This document shows, in pieces, positions 63,714 through 64,000 of a DNA stretch of 64,000 bases. The notes under the pieces are model-generated. The model made no database searches. It saw only the letters and a list, made by a program, of their open reading frames with translations, and was not told where the DNA came from. The stretch is taken from assembly GCA_013205085.1 (NCBI GenBank), contig JABMLH010000003.1, forward strand, positions 434,001-498,000, given 5' to 3'. This DNA comes from Microbacteriaceae bacterium VKM Ac-2854. GTDB lineage: Bacteria; Actinomycetota; Actinomycetes; Actinomycetales; Microbacteriaceae. A program made the translations under genes and the position numbers. Position 1 is the first letter of the stretch. The number at the start of each line of letters is the position of its first letter.

Positions 63714-63765
63714 GGGGGTTGTCACCGCGTCCCACGCGTGAGCGCGGGACGCGGTGACAACCCCC
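63714..63765. terminator. Palindrome, GGTTGTCAC family (copy 3)
   Basis: Perfect arms of 20 bp (core GGTTGTCACCGCGTCCC and complement) around a 12-base loop. It lies after the osmoprotectant-binding gene and before the Nudix gene, both on the minus strand, and is likely the terminator of the former. Confidence 0.85.
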
Positions 63766-63774
63766 TGCCGGTAC

Positions 63775-64000
63775 CTAGTTCAGGCCCTTTTCGGTGAGCC
63801 ACGCCTTGGCGATGACCTCCGAGCTCTCCTGGTCGACCGTGCTCTTCACATTCAGAGCGACGAGGTCATCCGCGGACAGCGCGGCGTCGACCTTGTCGAT
63901 CACCGCGGCGGCCTTGTCGTCGACCTTCTCCGACACCAGCGGGATGACGTTCTGCGGCAGGATCAGGCTCTTCGGGTCCGACAGGACCACCAGGTCCTCC
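63775..64000 (-). CDS. Osmoprotectant ABC transporter substrate-binding protein (partial, 5' end outside window)
   Basis: The C-terminal 74 or so residues of a glycine-betaine/choline-type binding protein (OpuAC/ProX, QAT family): LVVLSDPKSLILPQNVIPLVSEKV ... ALSADDLVALNVKSTVDQESSEVIAKAWLTEKGLN. The LxDP ... QNVxPL ... LNxKxxxD pattern and the WLxEKGL end are characteristic. It binds compatible solutes outside the membrane for uptake under osmotic stress. The remaining operon lies beyond the window. Confidence 0.85.
   Translation of the reverse strand, partial: EDLVVLSDPKSLILPQNVIPLVSEKVDDKAAAVIDKVDAALSADDLVALNVKSTVDQESSEVIAKAWLTEKGLN

Overview
The window is high-GC, gene-dense DNA with many 4-bp stop/start overlaps and many GTG starts. 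Gene content and order (dusB-dgt, recO-uppS, leuA, era-corC-ybeY-phoH-HIT-rsmE-dnaJ-hrcA, hemW-lepA-rpsT-holA-comEC-comEA-leuS, cydABDC) point to an actinobacterial chromosome, most likely a member of the Microbacteriaceae. That placement is inferred from gene order and protein character; no search was run. I see no rRNA, tRNA, CRISPR array, insertion sequence or prophage.

Layout. 1-4350 (minus strand) is a Dpp/Opp-type peptide ABC transporter operon: lipoprotein, two permeases and a truncated ATPase. 4673-11891 carries dnaG, dgt and dusB, but dnaG and dgt are separated by about 2.9 kb of accessory genes. These are an ArsR/SRPBCC/PPOX operon with a striking tandem operator, and a two-gene module resembling an AbiE-type (type IV) toxin-antitoxin pair. 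11955-18968 has ybaK, a FrnE-like DsbA protein with a tiny overlapping ORF, a divergent aminotransferase/LysR pair, a Gfo/Idh/MocA oxidoreductase, uppS, recO and a TRIC-type channel. 19033-21010 is leuA with a complete transcription-attenuation leader (Leu-rich leader peptide, competing hairpin, leaderless-type promoter). 21172-24530 has a ClgR-like regulator, a two-component system and an NTF2-like protein.

24620-32157 is the era to hrcA block (GTPase, rRNA maturation, 16S methylation, chaperone), ending at a CIRCE operator. 32310-41620 has two DUF4870 paralogs, hemW, a DUF1990 gene, lepA, GNAT, an aminotransferase, rpsT, a DapA-like aldolase/lyase and holA. 41049-47996 has comEC (whose frame lacks a stop and runs into holA), comEA, an unknown gene and leuS. 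48208-50248 holds divergent pabB/pabC (folate). 50358-56126 is cydABDC (cytochrome bd oxidase and its ABC exporter). 56420-61618 has a Tat-exported beta-helix protein, a GH3 glycosidase and its probable TetR regulator. 61635-64000 has DedA, SDR and Nudix genes and the end of an osmoprotectant-binding protein.

A feature of the whole window is its intergenic palindromes. At least three families recur: a GAAAAGTTGCAGCCC stem (3 copies, all at convergent gene ends), a GGTTGTCAC stem (3 copies), and a CGAAATTTCGCGAGATTCG inverted repeat (2 copies). Several single-copy palindromes and a 19-bp-period tandem array add to these. I found no large unknown gene system. The most novel candidates are the dgt-dnaG accessory islet, the repeat families and the comEC/holA overlap.
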